Source: Methanomethylicus sp964513415
GTDB lineage: Archaea; Thermoproteota; Methanomethylicia; Methanomethylicales; Methanomethylicaceae
Assembly: GCA_964513415.1 (NCBI GenBank)
Contig: CAZEMX010000085.1
Coordinates: forward strand, 1-8,162
Length of the DNA stretch: 8,162 nucleotides
Reading direction: 5' to 3'
In this document: positions 6,030 to 8,162 of the stretch, in pieces
How positions within the stretch are numbered: position 1 is the stretch's first letter
Layout of the letters: every line of letters begins with the position of its first letter
Notes under the pieces: model-generated
What the model saw: the letters and a program-made list of their open reading frames with translations, nothing else
Told to the model about the DNA's origin: nothing
Databases searched by the model: none
Translations under genes and position numbers: made by a program

Positions 6030-6034
6030 GCACA

Positions 6035-6424
6035 ATGAAGGATATGGAGACATACAGGATCCTGCTTGAAGAGATCAGAAACGTGAAGAAGAGGCTCGTA
6101 AACATCGAGCTCATAATCCAGTCCGAGATCGATAAATCGACACCCAACAGAGGGGTCTCAATGAGCGAGATCATCGATCTTACGCCTCCGGAGAGGAGGC
6201 TGGTCCTCGAGCTCATCAAGGGCGGCAGATTGACCCGGAGTAAGATCGCCGAACGGCTTGGCATAACGGACGCAGAGGCGGAAGAGACGGCTTAGGCACT
6301 CGTCTCAAAGGGATACCTGAAGGCAGAGCAGGATGGAGGGGAGAAGAGCTACGAGGTCTCGCTCGCAAGAAAGGGCTCTTCCAAGGTGCAGTTCGACGTT
6401 TGGGGACCTCTTGAGAGGAATTGA
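6035..6424 (+). CDS. Winged-helix transcriptional regulator interrupted by an in-frame TAG
   Basis: From ATG 6035 the protein has an N-terminal helix likely to form a coiled coil (about 3-32), a linker, and a winged helix-turn-helix opening LTPPERRLVLELIKGG, then LTRSKIAERLGITDAEAEETA. At codon 87 (6293-6295) there is a TAG, after which the same frame continues ALVSKGYLKAEQDGGEKSYEVSLARKG to TGA at 6422-6424. The continuation supplies the rest of the recognition helix and the wing, so the full domain needs readthrough. As read, the product would be an 86-residue protein truncated in its DNA-binding helix. A GTG at 5990 would add 15 unconvincing residues. Possible reasons are nonsense mutation, sequencing error or recoding; TAG is an ordinary stop in several neighbours, so recoding is the least likely. 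It probably sits in an operon with the sensor gene 14 bases downstream. Confidence 0.7.
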
Positions 6425-6438
6425 CTGAGGCTTAAGTA

Positions 6439-7269
6439 ATGATTGAAGATGCGGCAGCCCTAGTCGTTCCCCTCCTCAAGAACATATGCGTGATAGTCGT
6501 CATCGCATACCTCATAACACGGACAAAGCCGTTCACGGAAGTTCTTGAGAAGAAGTTCACCTGGAAGAACCAGGCGATACTCATAGCGATCTTCGGCTGC
6601 TTCTCGATATTCGGCACGTACAGCGGCATCGAGATCTTCGGGGCAATTGCGAACGTCAGGGACCTGGGACCCATGATCGGCGGCCTTGCCTGCGGACCAT
6701 TCGTCGGGATCGGAGCAGGGATAATCGGAGCAGTGCACAGAATCTCGTTGGGAGGCTTCACAGGAGTCCCTTGCTCCATAGCGACGCTGTGCGCAGGGAT
6801 AATCGGAGGCGCGATTTACAAGCTGAACAAGGGCAAGTTCGTGGGCATCCTGTATGCGGTCCTATTCTCTGCGCTTATGGAACTGCTGCACATGGGCATC
6901 ACACTCCTGATAAGCACGCCATTCTCGGCTGCGCTTACGGTTGTCGAGTCTGTCGTGGTACCTATGGTGTTTGCCAACGCGTCGGGCATGTTCATCTTCG
7001 CGATCTTCGTATCGAACCTCATCAAGGAGAGGAAGACGAGAGAGGAGCGGGACAAGTACCAGAAGGAGCTGATCGAGAAGGAGATCAGGATCAGGGAGCT
7101 TGAGATCGACAAGCTGAAGAAATACTCGAAGGAGTTGGAGATCAAGGTCAAGACGCTGGAGATCAAGATCGATGAGAAGCGCGCCAAGAAGGCAGTTTCG
7201 GAGATCACAAACACGGATTACTTCAAATGGCTTAAGAAGGAGGCAGAGGATATCAGGAAGTCGAGGTAG
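6439..7269 (+). CDS. 5TMR-LYT (LytS-type) membrane sensor with cytoplasmic coiled coil
   Basis: A 276-aa membrane protein. Residues about 9-195 contain several hydrophobic helices (around 9-27, 45-61, 80-98, 112-127, 134-157 and 165-194) and the 5TMR-LYT hallmark LGPMIGGLACGPFVGIGAG followed by AVHR (98-101). In bacteria this domain is the membrane sensor of LytS-type kinases and diguanylate cyclases. Here no kinase, GGDEF or other enzymatic domain follows. Instead, residues about 195-252 form a highly charged coiled coil rich in Lys, Glu and Ile heptads, ending in the short segment VSEITNTDYFKWLKKEAEDIRKSR (about 253-276). The protein may dimerise and pass its signal to a separate partner, and the MinD-type ATPase next door is the obvious candidate. 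The start is clear: TGAGG (6426-6430) lies eight bases before ATG 6439. The gene ends in TAG. Confidence 0.85.
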   Translation: MIEDAAALVVPLLKNICVIVVIAYLITRTKPFTEVLEKKFTWKNQAILIAIFGCFSIFGTYSGIEIFGAIANVRDLGPMIGGLACGPFVGIGAGIIGAVHRISLGGFTGVPCSIATLCAGIIGGAIYKLNKGKFVGILYAVLFSALMELLHMGITLLISTPFSAALTVVESVVVPMVFANASGMFIFAIFVSNLIKERKTREERDKYQKELIEKEIRIRELEIDKLKKYSKELEIKVKTLEIKIDEKRAKKAVSEITNTDYFKWLKKEAEDIRKSR

Positions 7270-7273
7270 CGTG

Positions 7274-7291
7274 AAGCAGTTTTCACTGCTT
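7274..7291. terminator. Small hairpin, possible terminator or operator
   Basis: AAGCAGT (7274-7280) and ACTGCTT (7285-7291) pair perfectly around a four-base TTTC loop, five bases after the sensor gene's stop. No T-tract follows, so termination is uncertain. Its right arm runs into the TATA box of the next gene, so it could also be a regulator-binding site. Confidence 0.35.
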
Positions 7292-7298
7292 AAATATT
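7289..7298 (+). promoter_or_regulatory. TATA-like promoter for the MinD-type ATPase gene
   Basis: CTTAAATATT resembles the plus-strand box at 5892 (CTTAAATAT). Transcription would start near 7320, leaving a leader of about 25 A-rich bases before ATG 7347. This suggests the ATPase gene has its own promoter and is not only read through from the sensor gene. Confidence 0.4.
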
Positions 7299-7346
7299 GC
7301 CAGATGCAATAAATGACAGAAAAGAAAAAAATGGCTGGAATAATGG

Positions 7347-8111
7347 ATGGGCAAGATCATTGTTGTGCATTCGTTTAGGGGTGGAACCGGAAAGACAAAC
7401 TTGGTTGGCAATACCGCAGCATGCATGGCGAAGAAGGGGAAGAAGGTAGGGATTGTCGACACGGACATCCAGTCCCCGGGGATACACGTGTTGTTTGGAT
7501 TTGAGCCGGAGTCGATAAAGCACTCGCTCAACGACTACCTCTGGGGTAAGTGCGACATCAACGATGCGGCCTACGACGTAACAAAAGGACTGCAGGGCGT
7601 CGAAGAGGCGGGCGGCAAGGTCTATCTGATCCCATCGAGCATGAACCTTGGCGAGATAACGAAGATACTTAAGGAGGGGTACGAGGTCTCTCTCCTCAAC
7701 GAAGGGCTTACGAATCTCATAAACAAGCTAGATCTGGATTACCTCTTCATCGACACCCACCCGGGGATAGGCGAGGAGACGCTCCTCTCGCTGGCGATAT
7801 CGGACGCGACCATAGTGATACTGCGCCCGGACGAGCAGGACTTCCAAGGCACGAGGGTAACGCTTGAGGTCTGCAAGAGGCTAGGGGTTAGCAACCTCCT
7901 GCTTGTCGTCAACAAGGTGCTACAAACATACGACTTCGTGAGGCTCCGCGCGGACATGGAGAGGGTGTATGGATGCACGGTCGCAGGGGTACTACTTCAG
8001 TCTGACGATCTTACCGAGAACGGCAGTAAGGAGATATTCTATCTGAAGCACCTCGATCACCAATTCTCACGAGGCATAGAGGAGGTAGTCTCAAAGCTGG
8101 TCGCGACATGA
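7347..8111 (+). CDS. MinD/ParA-type P-loop ATPase
   Basis: A 254-aa deviant Walker-A ATPase. Motifs seen are the P-loop SFRGGTGKTN (9-18), Walker A' IVDTDIQSPG (36-45), Walker B YLFIDTHPG (132-140), a switch region around RPDEQDF (160-166) and VVNK (187-190). MinD and ParA proteins dimerise on ATP and bind membranes or DNA to position other components. Here the usual signature lysine of KGGxGKT is arginine (Arg11), while the catalytic P-loop lysine (Lys16) is kept. The C-terminal helix (about 240-254) is only moderately amphipathic, so a MinD-type membrane anchor is uncertain. The ATG at 7347 is the first possible start because TAA lies in frame at 7341-7343; the ribosome binding site is weak. 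A link to the preceding membrane sensor is inferred from adjacency. The partner or cargo is not visible. Confidence 0.88.
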   Translation: MGKIIVVHSFRGGTGKTNLVGNTAACMAKKGKKVGIVDTDIQSPGIHVLFGFEPESIKHSLNDYLWGKCDINDAAYDVTKGLQGVEEAGGKVYLIPSSMNLGEITKILKEGYEVSLLNEGLTNLINKLDLDYLFIDTHPGIGEETLLSLAISDATIVILRPDEQDFQGTRVTLEVCKRLGVSNLLLVVNKVLQTYDFVRLRADMERVYGCTVAGVLLQSDDLTENGSKEIFYLKHLDHQFSRGIEEVVSKLVAT

Positions 8112-8162
8112 GACAAAGAAAAGAAGAAGGAAGGGAGCGATTGCCCGGCGACAGGTAGTTTT
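8112..8162. other. Downstream flank, nothing recognised
   Basis: These 51 bases begin purine-rich (AAAGAAAAGAAGAAGGAAGG). I see no start codon with a convincing ribosome binding site, no hairpin and no RNA gene before the window ends. Confidence 0.4.

Noticed and set aside
6293..6295. Pyrrolysine insertion at the TAG as the main explanation
   Set aside because: TAG is the stop of at least four confident genes in the window (1351, 4393, 4410-4412 on the minus strand, 7267), unlike genomes where TAG stops are depleted for pyrrolysine use. Kept only as a minor alternative.
1..8162. tRNA, rRNA, CRISPR array or insertion sequence
   Set aside because: I saw no cloverleaf-like segment, rRNA core sequence, regularly spaced repeats, transposase motifs or terminal inverted repeats.

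Overview
The window looks archaeal, most likely a euryarchaeote of the Thermoplasmata or methanogen type. The evidence is AT-rich TATA-like boxes about 25-30 bp before expected transcription starts, GGTGATC/GAGG-type ribosome binding sites, heavy AGG/AGA use for arginine, and an archaeal gene set (DacZ-like DisA_N protein, DHH phosphoesterase, UspA protein, LytS-type membrane sensor, MinD-like ATPase). I cannot fix the genus from sequence alone. TAG ends at least four well-supported genes, so a general TAG-recoding (pyrrolysine-adapted) genome is not favoured.

Layout. Positions 1-199 hold the end of an aspartate kinase gene (C-terminal ACT region). A short CobW/COG0523-type GTPase (237-842) follows, then a protein of unknown family with a His/Cys-rich tail (856-1353); together they look like a metal-handling pair. 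Convergent to these is an isocitrate/isopropylmalate dehydrogenase family gene (1342-2361, minus). A 156-bp divergent promoter region with a perfect 9-bp inverted repeat separates it from a membrane-anchored or secreted acetolactate decarboxylase (2518-3294, plus). Next is a DisA_N/diadenylate-cyclase-like protein (3316-4395, plus) that appears to carry two related DAC-like halves with eroded catalytic motifs. It is convergent with a DHH-DHHA1 phosphoesterase (4410 to about 5360, minus), so synthesis-like and hydrolysis-like c-di-AMP genes lie tail to tail. A universal stress protein (5405-5812, minus) follows.

A second divergent control region (5813-6034) carries three copies of AGGGCAT around two TATA-like boxes and a candidate 26-aa CxxC micro-ORF. 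It leads into a winged-helix regulator interrupted by an in-frame TAG (6035-6424), a 5TMR-LYT membrane protein with a long cytoplasmic coiled coil (6439-7269), and a MinD/ParA-type ATPase (7347-8111). The last 51 bases show nothing recognisable.

How the parts may work together (inference): the amino-acid and central-carbon genes (aspartate kinase, dehydrogenase, acetolactate decarboxylase) appear to be independent units. The DAC-like/DHH pair suggests cyclic-dinucleotide signalling. The regulator, membrane sensor and MinD-like ATPase could be a membrane-associated signalling cassette. Three reading-frame irregularities (DHH start, micro-ORF, TAG in the regulator) cluster between 5300 and 6300. 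They may be assembly errors, real decay or recoding, and should be checked against reads before being interpreted.
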